From a bacterium (GTDB taxonomy: Bacteria; Cyanobacteriota; Sericytochromatia; S15B-MN24; VGJW01), in NCBI GenBank assembly GCA_021781555.1, contig JAJXWQ010000038.1, positions 1-33,679 on the forward strand: a stretch of 33,679 nt of DNA, in the 5' to 3' direction. Of the stretch, positions 23,539-31,843 are shown in pieces. The notes below the pieces were generated by a model. The model saw only the letters and a program-made list of their open reading frames with translations, searched no databases and was not told the origin of the DNA. Numbering within the stretch: position 1 is the first letter of the stretch; every line of letters begins with the position of its first letter. Position numbers and translations under genes: made by a program.

Positions 23539-26292
23539 ATGAACCGGCAGTACGTTTTTGGCGAGTTCCGCGACGGCGAACTTACCGACCCGGACGTCCG
23601 TGAGATCCTCGCCGTCGCGGGTCAAAAGGTGCCGCAGATGCGGGCAGTGCCGGTGGCAGACATCGTCGACCTGCTCGATCGGGTCTCGCGGCGGTGGGCG
23701 GATCCCGCGGATCGCTTCCGGCTCCTGGCGCAGGAGTTGTTGCCCGAGCAGACCGGCTTCTCGCCTGCCATGGTCCGACGCGACCTGGCGGGCTTTGCGA
23801 CGGCGTTGTCGCGGACCTTCTCCCGCAAGAAGATCGCGGCGGAACTCGGTACGGCCGAGGCCCTGGATGGCTGGATTCGACAGGGCCGGATCCAGCCCCC
23901 GGATCCAGGTTCGCCTGACGAGCCCGGTGCGCGGAGCGGGCGCGGTCCGCTCGTGAGGGCGCTCTCGCGCGGAGTGGTACTCCACGTGGCAGCCGGCAAC
24001 GTGGGGTCGATCGGCGCCCTGTCGCTGGCAGAGGGCCTCTTGACCAAGAACGTGAACATCCTCAAGGCAGCCAGCCGCGCCCCGGCCTTCTCCTTGCTCT
24101 TCGCGGAGTCCCTGCGGGAGACCGACGCCGTCGGGACGGTCTCGGGCTGCGTCTCGGTCCTGGTCTGGTCGGGACGGGCCGCCGCGCACCACGAGCTGTT
24201 CAAGCACCATGCCGACGCCATCGTGGTGTGGGGCGGCGAGACCGCGGTCCGGGAGTACCGAGACGGCCTGGGTCTGCAGGCGCAGCTGATCGAATGGGGG
24301 CCCAAGGTCTCGGCCGGGATCGTGGCCCGCGGGGCCGATCTGGCCGAGGCCGCCAAGGCTGCTGCGGCCGACGTCTCGATGTGGGATCAAAACGCCTGCT
24401 CGTCGGCCCAGGTGATCTATGTCGAGGGCGAGGACCGGGTCGACGAGTTCGCCCGTCGGCTGGAAGTCGAACTGGCCGCGTTTGCGGAGAGGATTCCCGT
24501 CGGCGAACTGGGCCTCCAGGAGGCGGCCGAGATCACCAAGACCCGCGAGCTGGCCAAGATCGACGTGGCGCTGGGACGAGCCACTCTGCGCCTTCCCCCC
24601 CAGACCCTCGACTGGACCTTGATCGTGGAGAAAGACCCGACCTTCAAGCTCTCGCCGCTGTTCCGCACGGTATACGTAAAGGCGGTTGCGGATCTGGCGG
24701 ATTGCGCCCGGCACCTGGCCCCTTACCGCGCTTCGCTGCAGACCATCGGGCTGGCGGCGCCGACCGATCGCCTCCTCGAGCTCGCCGATTTCCTGTGCGC
24801 GGCCGGCGCGACCCGGATCGTCGAGATGGGCGCATCGAGCGGCGGCTACCCCGGCGAGCCCCACGACGGAACCCAGGCGCTGCAGCGCCTGGTCAAGTGG
24901 GTCAACCTGGACACGCCCGAGCTGGCCTTGCGCCGGGATCCCGTCGAGTACCTCTCCCTCCGGGCCCTGCGCGATGCCGACGTCGCCCGGCTCAAGGAGG
25001 TTTACCGACGGGCGCGGCATCTGTCGGGCTTCTATCGCGATCGCCTGCCCGACCTGGGGTCCGGCGGCGCACTCGACCTGGCCGACACGGCCGGGTTCTT
25101 GTCTCGCTGGGCCGAGCTGCCGACGCTTACCAAGGCCGAGATCCAGGCGCAGGTTCCGCCGAGCGGAGATGGGCTCGTCTGCGGCGAAGAGGTCCCCATG
25201 CTGACGCTACGGAGTGGCGGTTCGAGCGGCAAGCCCGCGCTATCGCTGATCAGCGCCGCGGACTTCGAGGCGGACATGGAGGCTGGAGCCCGTGGCGCCT
25301 GGGCCGCCGGGCTGCGTCCCGGCGACCAGGTCGCCAACCTGTTCTACGCCGGCAACTTGTACGGATCCTTCATCAGCATCCAGAGCATCCTCGAGCGCGT
25401 CGGCTGCCAGACCTATCCCCTTGCGACGAACGCACCGATGGAAGATATCCTCGAGGTCCTCCAGGCCTTCGGGGTCACGGTCCTGGCGGGCCTCCCCAGC
25501 TTCCTGCAGACCGTGTTCGACGCGATCGCCAGGGAGCCCGGCAAGTACCGGGTCAAGAAGGTTTTCTACACCGGCGAGCATCTCTACAAGGCCGAGCGTG
25601 AGCGGATCCGCATGGCGCTCGGCCTCGACACGATCGCCTCGATCGGCTACGGCACGGTCGATGCGGGACCGCTGGCCTATCAGTGCGAGCACTCGGCAGG
25701 CTCGATCCATCATGTCCTTTCGGGACACGTCTGGATGGACATCCTGGATCGCCAGAGCCTGCGTCCGGTCGATCCAGGCGAGATCGGCGAGATCGTCGTC
25801 ACGAGCCTCACCCCGCGTCTGGTGCCCCTGGTGCGCTACCGGATCGGCGACCTGGGTCGCGTCGTCCTGGAGCCGTGCGCGTGCGGCCGGCGTTCGCCGC
25901 GCATCGAGCTGCTGGGCCGCGCCGACGACGGGGTGATCGTTGGAGGTCTGTTCCTGGCCTTCGCGTCCTTCCAGACCGTGGTCGAGCGTTTTGGCACCTA
26001 TGCGGCGACGCCCCAGCTCGAGCTCTCCCAGATCGACGGTCGCGACCACCTGGTGGTCCGGATCGAGAGTGCGGGCGCCACGGCGATCCGGACCCTGGCC
26101 GACGAGTCCCCGGGCGCCGTGCGTTCGACTTTGATGGCCGAGATCCCTGAGCTTCAGCGGGTCTTGTCAGCGGGCATGCTCGAGGGCTTCGACGTGGCGG
26201 CCGTGGCCCCCGGCGGCCTCCAGCGCCTGGGTCGCTCGGGCAAGATTCTCCACGTGGTCGACCGCCGGCGCTCCACCGGCCAGCTGGTGTAG
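23539..26292 (+). CDS. Fusion of LuxC-like acyl-CoA reductase and PaaK-like ligase
   Basis: 917 residues in one frame. Residues about 1-460 are an acyl-CoA reductase of the LuxC family: GVVLHVAAGNVGSIGALSL, the cofactor-region KAASRAPAF, the catalytic Cys287 in WDQNACSSAQVIYVEG, and the C-terminal EPHDGTQALQRLVKWVNLD. Residues about 480-917 are a complete adenylating ligase: LTLRSGGSSGKPALSL, FYTGEHLYKAERERIRMAL, GYGTVDAGPLAYQCEHSAG, LVRYRIGDLGRVV and CACGRRSPRIELLGR. LuxC reduces an enzyme-bound acyl group to an aldehyde with NADPH. The fused ligase could supply its own acyl-AMP or act after reduction. The long uninterrupted frame argues against an artefact. Confidence 0.87.
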   Translation: MNRQYVFGEFRDGELTDPDVREILAVAGQKVPQMRAVPVADIVDLLDRVSRRWADPADRFRLLAQELLPEQTGFSPAMVRRDLAGFATALSRTFSRKKIAAELGTAEALDGWIRQGRIQPPDPGSPDEPGARSGRGPLVRALSRGVVLHVAAGNVGSIGALSLAEGLLTKNVNILKAASRAPAFSLLFAESLRETDAVGTVSGCVSVLVWSGRAAAHHELFKHHADAIVVWGGETAVREYRDGLGLQAQLIEWGPKVSAGIVARGADLAEAAKAAAADVSMWDQNACSSAQVIYVEGEDRVDEFARRLEVELAAFAERIPVGELGLQEAAEITKTRELAKIDVALGRATLRLPPQTLDWTLIVEKDPTFKLSPLFRTVYVKAVADLADCARHLAPYRASLQTIGLAAPTDRLLELADFLCAAGATRIVEMGASSGGYPGEPHDGTQALQRLVKWVNLDTPELALRRDPVEYLSLRALRDADVARLKEVYRRARHLSGFYRDRLPDLGSGGALDLADTAGFLSRWAELPTLTKAEIQAQVPPSGDGLVCGEEVPMLTLRSGGSSGKPALSLISAADFEADMEAGARGAWAAGLRPGDQVANLFYAGNLYGSFISIQSILERVGCQTYPLATNAPMEDILEVLQAFGVTVLAGLPSFLQTVFDAIAREPGKYRVKKVFYTGEHLYKAERERIRMALGLDTIASIGYGTVDAGPLAYQCEHSAGSIHHVLSGHVWMDILDRQSLRPVDPGEIGEIVVTSLTPRLVPLVRYRIGDLGRVVLEPCACGRRSPRIELLGRADDGVIVGGLFLAFASFQTVVERFGTYAATPQLELSQIDGRDHLVVRIESAGATAIRTLADESPGAVRSTLMAEIPELQRVLSAGMLEGFDVAAVAPGGLQRLGRSGKILHVVDRRRSTGQLV

Positions 26293-26366
26293 GGGGATCC
26301 CGCGTTGCAGGGTGCGGGCCAAGAGGTCGCCACGGCCGGTTCGAATCGGATAGAGGCGAGGATCCC

Positions 26367-27719
26367 GTGGCGCCGGTAGCCGCCGCGGCGCGGCCGGATG
26401 AGCAAGAAGGACTCCGCCACAACCGGGCGTTTTTGTGGCTATGGAGCGGGCAGGCTGCCTCGCAGCTCGGCGATCGCATTCACCAGGTTGCCGTGCTCTG
26501 GTGGGCCGTGCGGCTCCACGGTCTGGCCTCGGATGCGAGCTGGGTGATGATCGCGACCACCCTCCCCCTGGTCCTCTTCTCGCCACTGACCGGGGCGCTA
26601 GCGGATCGCTTCGACCGGCGCCGGCTCATGCTCGCATGTGACCTGGGCCGGGCCGGGATCGTCGCCGGGCTCTTTTACCTGGCCGGGTCCGGCGCCTTGA
26701 ACCTGCCCTGGCTTCTGGGCCTGTCGCTGGCGCTGGCGACGCTGTCCAGCATCTTCAGCCCGGCAGCCCTGGCGATCGTGCCGGACGTCGTGAGCGAGGC
26801 AGATCTGGTGAGGGCGGGCTCGCTGCAGGAGCTGGCCATGCAGGGAGCGGGCCTGACAGGGCCTCCGCTGGGCGGTCTCCTGGTGGCGGCGATCGGAACC
26901 AAGGCTGCGTTCGGAGCCAATGCCGCCTCGTTCTTGCTCTCGGCTGCGGCCCTGTGGGTCGTGGGCCGGGTCTCGAGACCCGGCAGCCGCGCCCTGGCCG
27001 CCATCGAAGCCCGGACCGTCCCGGCCGGACCGCCCGGGAGCCTGGCCAGCGACAGTGCCCCTGGCGGCTGGGGCGAGCGACGGCTCGCCGATCTTCGCAC
27101 GGGCCTTTCGGCCGCTTTCGAGCGGCCGACGATCGGTCTGCTGCTGGCGGCCTTCGGCCTGGTCAATTTCTTCCTGGCCCCGGTCATCATCCTGCTGCCC
27201 AAGCTGGCCCGTCAGCTCGACGTGGGATCCCGGGGCCTCGGCGCCTTCGAGGGAGCCCTGGCCCTGGGCATGCTGGTCGCGTCCGGGGCGATCGCCCTGC
27301 GGCGCCCTGCGCCGCCCGTGGAAGCTGCGGAGGTGATCGACCGCAGGCAAAGACATCGAGCCGCGCTCAGCCTGGTCCTGATCGGGGGCTTCGTGCTGGC
27401 GATTGCGGCCTGGCCGGCCTTCCGAACGACCCTGATCTTCCTTGCGGCGCTCGGGGCGGCGCTCGGCACGCTGAACGTCCTGGTCGTGGCCTACTTCCAG
27501 CAAAGCGTTCCCCCCGATCGCCTGGGCCGGTTCATGGGATTGCTGACGGCAGTCATCTTTGCTTCTCAGCCGCTCGGATTCGCAGCCTCGGGACGACTTG
27601 CCGACGCTACCTCCGTGTCGACGGTATTGTTTCTGGGGGGAGGGGGGATCGTGCTCGTGGGCGTGCTGCTGCTTGCCGCCTGGCCAATCCTCTGGGGGAG
27701 GGCGTTTCGGCCGCATTGA
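26367..27719 (+). CDS. MFS exporter
   Basis: 450 residues, with about 12 predicted hydrophobic segments. Motif A of the major facilitator superfamily is visible after helix 2 (GALADRFDRRRLMLA), and ALAIVPDVV, then SLQELAMQGAGLTGPPLGG, fit the EntS/MFS_3 exporter type. A central Arg-rich loop joins the halves. The GTG at 26367 has GAGG 5 bases upstream. It starts 74 bases after the LuxC-ligase fusion in the same direction, so it is the likely exporter of the cluster's product, although general drug efflux is also possible. Confidence 0.9.
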   Translation: MAPVAAAARPDEQEGLRHNRAFLWLWSGQAASQLGDRIHQVAVLWWAVRLHGLASDASWVMIATTLPLVLFSPLTGALADRFDRRRLMLACDLGRAGIVAGLFYLAGSGALNLPWLLGLSLALATLSSIFSPAALAIVPDVVSEADLVRAGSLQELAMQGAGLTGPPLGGLLVAAIGTKAAFGANAASFLLSAAALWVVGRVSRPGSRALAAIEARTVPAGPPGSLASDSAPGGWGERRLADLRTGLSAAFERPTIGLLLAAFGLVNFFLAPVIILLPKLARQLDVGSRGLGAFEGALALGMLVASGAIALRRPAPPVEAAEVIDRRQRHRAALSLVLIGGFVLAIAAWPAFRTTLIFLAALGAALGTLNVLVVAYFQQSVPPDRLGRFMGLLTAVIFASQPLGFAASGRLADATSVSTVLFLGGGGIVLVGVLLLAAWPILWGRAFRPH

Positions 27720-27771
27720 CCCAGCGCGGCGCAAATTATGGCAGCTCGCCGCCTGCTTGCCAGGACGGCCA

Positions 27772-27780
27772 TGTTAAAAT
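27772..27780 (+). promoter_or_regulatory. Extended -10 upstream of the histidine kinase
   Basis: TGT-TAAAAT is an extended -10 (five of six in the hexamer) in a short AT-rich patch. The predicted start near 27787 gives a leader of about 130 bases containing a 7-bp hairpin (27825-27831 with 27845-27851) and a short ORF. No properly spaced -35. Confidence 0.45.
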
Positions 27781-27818
27781 TTTCACGAGGGAAGGGAACT
27801 AGGCTGCTCCCGGTTTGA

Positions 27819-27923
27819 ATGGATCGGGCCCGAGGAGTCAAACGGGGCCCGGTTGTGCGGCGTGGTGGCCGCGCGGAGGGACCCGTTCAAGGTGCGGACG
27901 ATCTAGGCACGGCGTCGTCGTGA
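27819..27923 (+). CDS. Possible 34-residue leader ORF coupled to the kinase
   Basis: An ATG frame of 34 codons starts MDRARGVKRGP and ends SS, with its TGA overlapping the GTG start of the kinase (GTGA). The kinase GTG has no Shine-Dalgarno of its own, so coupling would explain its translation. The peptide is Gly/Arg-rich without a recognised motif, and its own start also lacks a clear ribosome-binding site. A 7-bp hairpin lies within it. Confidence 0.3.
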   Translation: MDRARGVKRGPVVRRGGRAEGPVQGADDLGTASS

Positions 27924-30091
27924 AATTCTCGGGTTTGCAGGCTCGCCTGCTGGTGGTGCTCGGGATCTTCTTGCTGCTCCTGGCGGGGATCTTCGGCTGG
28001 GAGAGCAAGCGGATGTACGGCGGTGCCTGGAAACGCCAGGCGCAGGCCCTGCAGCTAGAGGCCAACCAGGGTGCGCGGCTCCTGGATTACTGGCTGGCTG
28101 AGCGCACGCGGGCACTCCAGGCCGTCGCGGCCGTGCCCTGGGGGGTGGGAGAACCCCCGGTCGATCGGTTGCATCTGCTTCGGGCCGAACGTGCACTTCC
28201 CGACGCCGTGGCGGTGGAGCTGCGTGGACGGGACGGCGCACTCGTGATGTACGGGGGGCATGCCATGGTGGCGTCGCCGCGCTTCCTCCGCTGGATCCGG
28301 CACGTCCAGGATGGCGATTTACCAACCGTGGCGAACCTCGTCACCCGTCAAGGCGACCAGATCCTCTGCGTCTATCCGATCCGGGCGGCGGGCGGGAGCC
28401 GGGGCGGGATCCTCCTGGCTTATTTCGAGGCTCGCGATCTGGCCGGTCCCTTCACCGACCTGCCGGTCGAGAACCGCCTCGTGGCGGTCCTCGATAGCCA
28501 CCACCAGTACGTGTACGCGTCGCGGAGCGAGCTTGCCGTGGGGGCGATCGCCAACCCGTCCGTGCGGCGCTTCTTGGCGGATAGAAGCCCCCCGCGAATT
28601 TTCCGCTGGGCGGGTAATTCGTGGCTGGTCGCACAGGATCCGAGCCAGCTCTCGGGCCTCGACGTCCTGGTCGGCGAGCCGGTCGACGAAGCGTTCAGCC
28701 AGGTGAGGGACACGATCGCCCACCTGTGGGGCGTGTTCGGGGCGATCTGCGTCATGGTCGGCATTCTCGGTCTCTGGGTGGACCGGGCGATCGTGCGTCC
28801 GGTCACCCGGATCACCCGCACGGCCAAGCAGGTCGCCGCCGGCGACTTGGAGGCGCGCGCCGGGCCGACGGGCGCCGGGGAGGTCGGCGATCTGGCCACG
28901 GCCTTCGACGAGATGACCCAGCAACTCGGCCAGTCGGTGCGCAACCGGGAGATCTTCTGGCAGAACGCTCCGATGGCGGTCCTCCGCGTGGACGCGAAGG
29001 GGTTGCTGGTCGAGTCCAACCCGTCCGGGCGGGCAGCGCTCGAGCGCCTGGCTCCCTGCGTGCTGGACCGGCAATGCGCGATCACGACGCTGGGTCCCCT
29101 CAAGCGGGCGATCGACGAGGCGGCACAGCTCAACGGCGCGTGGTCGGGCCGCCTCCAGATCGGAGAAGGGGACGCGGAGTCGTTCTGGGAGTGCCTGATC
29201 TACCCGGTCTCCCCGGGCCACGTCCCCTTCGTGATGGTCATCCAGCTGCTCGAGGTCACCGAGCAGGTGAAGCGGCAACGGATCCTCGAGAAGGAAGTCG
29301 AGAACAAGACCGCAGATCTGCTTGCCGCCTTGGTCGAGCTCAAGGCCCTGGATCGCGCCAAGACCGAGTTCTTGTCGCTCATCAGCCACGAGCTCAGGAC
29401 GCCGCTCAACATCATCACGGGCTATGCGGGGATGCTGTCGGAAGGGGCTTTCGAGGAGCTGACTCCCGACGGCAAGGGGGCGATCGGGCACATCCTGGGG
29501 GCCGGGGAGCGCTTGCAGGCCCTCGTGAACGATTTGCTCGACGTGGCCCGGCTCGAGGCCGGCGCGCTGGAGCTGCGCACCGAATCTCTCGACTACCTGG
29601 CGCTGTTGCGGGACGTGCTGTACGAGCGATCGAACCGCGCCGAGAGTCAGGGCATCACCATCGAGACGTCGCTCACGGAGCCGCTCCCGCCGGTCTTGGG
29701 AGATCCCCACCGCACCGCCCAGGTCCTGGAAAACCTGATCTCCAACGCCGTGAAGTTCTCGATGCGCGGCGATCGGGTGACGATCCGGATCTTTCCGGCA
29801 GGCGCGAATGTCGTGACCGAGGTCGTCGACACCGGGCCGGGCATTCCGGAGGATGCCATACCCAAGCTCTTCAGCCGCTTCTTCCAGGTCGACATGAGCG
29901 CGACGCGCCTGCATGGCGGAACCGGTCTGGGCTTGACGATCGTCAAGGGCCTGGTCGAGGCCATGGGCGGTCAGGTCGGGTGCCGGAGCAAGCCAAGCCA
30001 GGGCTCGGTATTCTGGTTCACGCTGCCTTCGGCCGGGGAGGTCGCGGCGGGGGTCGAGTGCCGGAAACCAGGCGAAGAACCGGTCGGGTGA
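27920..30091 (+). CDS. Membrane sensor histidine kinase (HAMP-PAS-HisKA-HATPase)
   Basis: 723 residues from GTG 27920; an in-frame TTG at 27815 would add 35 residues that do not look conserved. Transmembrane helix 1 (about 8-26) and helix 2 (about 265-288) enclose an extracytoplasmic sensor of about 240 residues. Then follow HAMP (about 289-337), a PAS-like domain (about 345-450), a coiled linker, HisKA with the phospho-accepting His490 in SLISHELRTPLNIITGYAG, and the ATPase domain with N-box VLENLISNAVKFS, DTGPGIP, FSRFFQVD and GGTGLGLTIVKGL. All catalytic motifs are intact. No response regulator is adjacent; the next gene is a phosphatase 37 bases on. Signal unknown. Confidence 0.94.
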   Translation: MKFSGLQARLLVVLGIFLLLLAGIFGWESKRMYGGAWKRQAQALQLEANQGARLLDYWLAERTRALQAVAAVPWGVGEPPVDRLHLLRAERALPDAVAVELRGRDGALVMYGGHAMVASPRFLRWIRHVQDGDLPTVANLVTRQGDQILCVYPIRAAGGSRGGILLAYFEARDLAGPFTDLPVENRLVAVLDSHHQYVYASRSELAVGAIANPSVRRFLADRSPPRIFRWAGNSWLVAQDPSQLSGLDVLVGEPVDEAFSQVRDTIAHLWGVFGAICVMVGILGLWVDRAIVRPVTRITRTAKQVAAGDLEARAGPTGAGEVGDLATAFDEMTQQLGQSVRNREIFWQNAPMAVLRVDAKGLLVESNPSGRAALERLAPCVLDRQCAITTLGPLKRAIDEAAQLNGAWSGRLQIGEGDAESFWECLIYPVSPGHVPFVMVIQLLEVTEQVKRQRILEKEVENKTADLLAALVELKALDRAKTEFLSLISHELRTPLNIITGYAGMLSEGAFEELTPDGKGAIGHILGAGERLQALVNDLLDVARLEAGALELRTESLDYLALLRDVLYERSNRAESQGITIETSLTEPLPPVLGDPHRTAQVLENLISNAVKFSMRGDRVTIRIFPAGANVVTEVVDTGPGIPEDAIPKLFSRFFQVDMSATRLHGGTGLGLTIVKGLVEAMGGQVGCRSKPSQGSVFWFTLPSAGEVAAGVECRKPGEEPVG

Positions 30092-30116
30092 TCCTGCTCG
30101 TTGCCAGCCAAACGGC

Positions 30117-30122
30117 GATAAT
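30117..30122 (+). promoter_or_regulatory. -10-like box before the phosphatase gene
   Basis: GATAAT matches five of six -10 positions and ends 6 bases before the ATG at 30129. No Shine-Dalgarno separates them, so a leaderless transcript is possible in addition to read-through from the kinase gene. Confidence 0.35.
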
Positions 30123-30128
30123 GACCTG

Positions 30129-30620
30129 ATGGATTACGATTGGATCACCGCGGCCATCGCGCTGGGCGCGGCGCTGGATAAGCGATCCGACGCCGACGAG
30201 CTGGTGGCCCAGGGCGTCACACACGTGGTCAACATGTGCGTCGGGCAGGCCGACGACGCCTACTTCGCCCGGCACCAGGGCGTCCACCTGGTGAGCTTTG
30301 GCCTGGCCGACGGGGAGAACGCGGGGGATCTCGGCTACGAGCGCCTGAAGGAGGCCATCTCGTATATCGCGAACGTCCTGGCGGGGGACCCCGGCGCCAA
30401 GGTCTATCTTCACTGTGCCGCAGGAATTTCCCGATCGCCGGCGGTCATGTGCGGGGTGCTGATGCGCACGGACCAGATCTCGCTGACGGATGCTCTGGAT
30501 CGGGTCAGACGGGCCCGGCCGATCGTCAATCCGCACCCGGCCCATCTGGTCGCGCTGTTACGCCTGGCGCGGGGCGATCAGAACGCCACGCCAGCCTGGA
30601 CGAACGGCCCCCAGGTGTAG
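30129..30620 (+). CDS. Dual-specificity-type protein phosphatase
   Basis: 163 residues. The cysteine phosphatase signature HCAAGISRSPAV gives catalytic Cys96 and Arg102 in the CX5R loop, and Asp61 (GLADGEN) sits where the general acid is expected. It is predicted to be cytoplasmic. Such enzymes remove phosphate from Tyr and Ser/Thr, and some act on other phosphoesters. It follows the histidine kinase by 37 bases in the same direction, so the two may act in one signalling unit. The 3' end overlaps the convergent beta-barrel-like gene by 43 bases. Confidence 0.88.
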   Translation: MDYDWITAAIALGAALDKRSDADELVAQGVTHVVNMCVGQADDAYFARHQGVHLVSFGLADGENAGDLGYERLKEAISYIANVLAGDPGAKVYLHCAAGISRSPAVMCGVLMRTDQISLTDALDRVRRARPIVNPHPAHLVALLRLARGDQNATPAWTNGPQV

Positions 30621-31705
30621 CTGAAGCGCGCGAGCGACTGTGCATCCGTGACGGCCGTTTGACCCACGGCCGTGCTCGAGACCAGGCTCTGCAGGTTGAA
30701 GAGGCTCAACAGCTTGCCCGGATCGCTGGCAAAGAGCAGGGACTCGGCACGGACTCCGGCCTCGAGTTCGATTCCGTCGAGCTTGAGCGCGAGACTCGCC
30801 TTGCCCTCTTCGGGGGCGGCGATGTCCTTGGTCGTGGATCCTCCGCCGGTGACCGGTCCGCCGCCGAGGCCGAGGCGGGCCCGTGCCGTGACGGGACCGA
30901 GCCCCGCCTGGAGGTTGTAGAAGAGCATCACCACGTTGGCGGACGGGTTGGTCAGGTTGGGGTCGGGCAGGGCCGACCAGGTCAGGTTGCGGTAGCCCAC
31001 CGAGATCCCGAACAGGCTGGCATACAGGCCGAGCGTGCGCGTGGGCAGGACGTCGCTCACCGCCGTGGCCGTTCCGGACGACCCGGAGCCCCAATCTGCC
31101 TGGGTCTGGGCGCCGAGCGTCTCGAGGGTCGGGCTCGAGTTGCCACCGAGGAATTCGAAGTCGATTCCGAACTTGGGAGCGAGTACCGGGATACCGAGGT
31201 CGAGCACGGCTCGCCCTCCGAACCGGCCGGCGTTGCGGGTCTCCGAGCCCATCGCGGGTGAGGAGAGATTGGGCTGGGCCGCACCGGCGATCGATGGCCC
31301 CACCGGGAAAGCGGGAAAGTAGGTGGTAGCCTGACCGAAGCGCGGCCCGATGACTGCCTCGAGTGACAGCAAAGGCGGCAGCTCCGGCGGCCAGTGGATA
31401 TGGAAGCCCCCCCGGGATGGCTGGTTCCCGCTGGCCTGTGACGCGGGTGGGCTCGCCCACAGGGTGGACCCGGTCGCGGGCATCGCGAAGGTCTCTGGCA
31501 TGGAGGGAGAAGCCTTTGCGGTCACGAGCGGGAGGGGCGGCAGGCCGGAGCCGGAGGCCGGCGCAGACACGACGGCGGGCGGGGGAGTGACGGCGGGCGG
31601 GGCAGGAACGGCAATCACGTCTGGTATCTCCTTCGCTGCGATGCCTGCGAGATCGGGTCTTGAATCCGCCAGGGCAAGAAAGAGCTGCCACTGGCGCCCG
31701 ACCAT
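30578..31705 (-). CDS. Unrecognised beta-barrel-like envelope protein
   Basis: 375 residues from the ATG at 31705; a TTG at 31786 would add 27. The N-terminal quarter is Pro/Ala-rich and low in complexity (IAVPAPPAVTPPPAVVSAP). The remainder has alternating hydrophobic/Gly-rich strands and ends SYTWGPFVQAGVAF, an aromatic C-terminus like that of outer-membrane barrels and of the SLH porin at the left of the window. No convincing signal peptide is seen with either start, so the true start, or a sequencing frameshift near it, is in doubt. I do not recognise a family. Its final 43 bases overlap the convergent phosphatase gene. Confidence 0.6.
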   Translation of the reverse strand: MVGRQWQLFLALADSRPDLAGIAAKEIPDVIAVPAPPAVTPPPAVVSAPASGSGLPPLPLVTAKASPSMPETFAMPATGSTLWASPPASQASGNQPSRGGFHIHWPPELPPLLSLEAVIGPRFGQATTYFPAFPVGPSIAGAAQPNLSSPAMGSETRNAGRFGGRAVLDLGIPVLAPKFGIDFEFLGGNSSPTLETLGAQTQADWGSGSSGTATAVSDVLPTRTLGLYASLFGISVGYRNLTWSALPDPNLTNPSANVVMLFYNLQAGLGPVTARARLGLGGGPVTGGGSTTKDIAAPEEGKASLALKLDGIELEAGVRAESLLFASDPGKLLSLFNLQSLVSSTAVGQTAVTDAQSLARFSYTWGPFVQAGVAF

Positions 31706-31843
31706 GCCGGATGGGTGCAGCCCGAGCGCGCGCTCGTTCTTGCAGGACGCATCCTGACTGTTATCCGTTCCGCCCTGCTTCGTCAACCGTGCGCCCGTGC
31801 CGGACCCCGGCCTGGCTTCTCGCGGCCATCCCCACCCGTGCCG

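Noticed and set aside
22312-25020. A 902-codon minus-strand frame opposite luxE-like and luxC-like genes.
   Set aside because: It spans two well-supported genes and an intergenic region, with shadow-like composition.
19703-27719. A bioluminescence operon.
   Set aside because: LuxE- and LuxC-like genes are present, but luxA, luxB, luxD and a flavin reductase are not, and the extra ligases, GNAT and exporter fit a metabolite pathway better.
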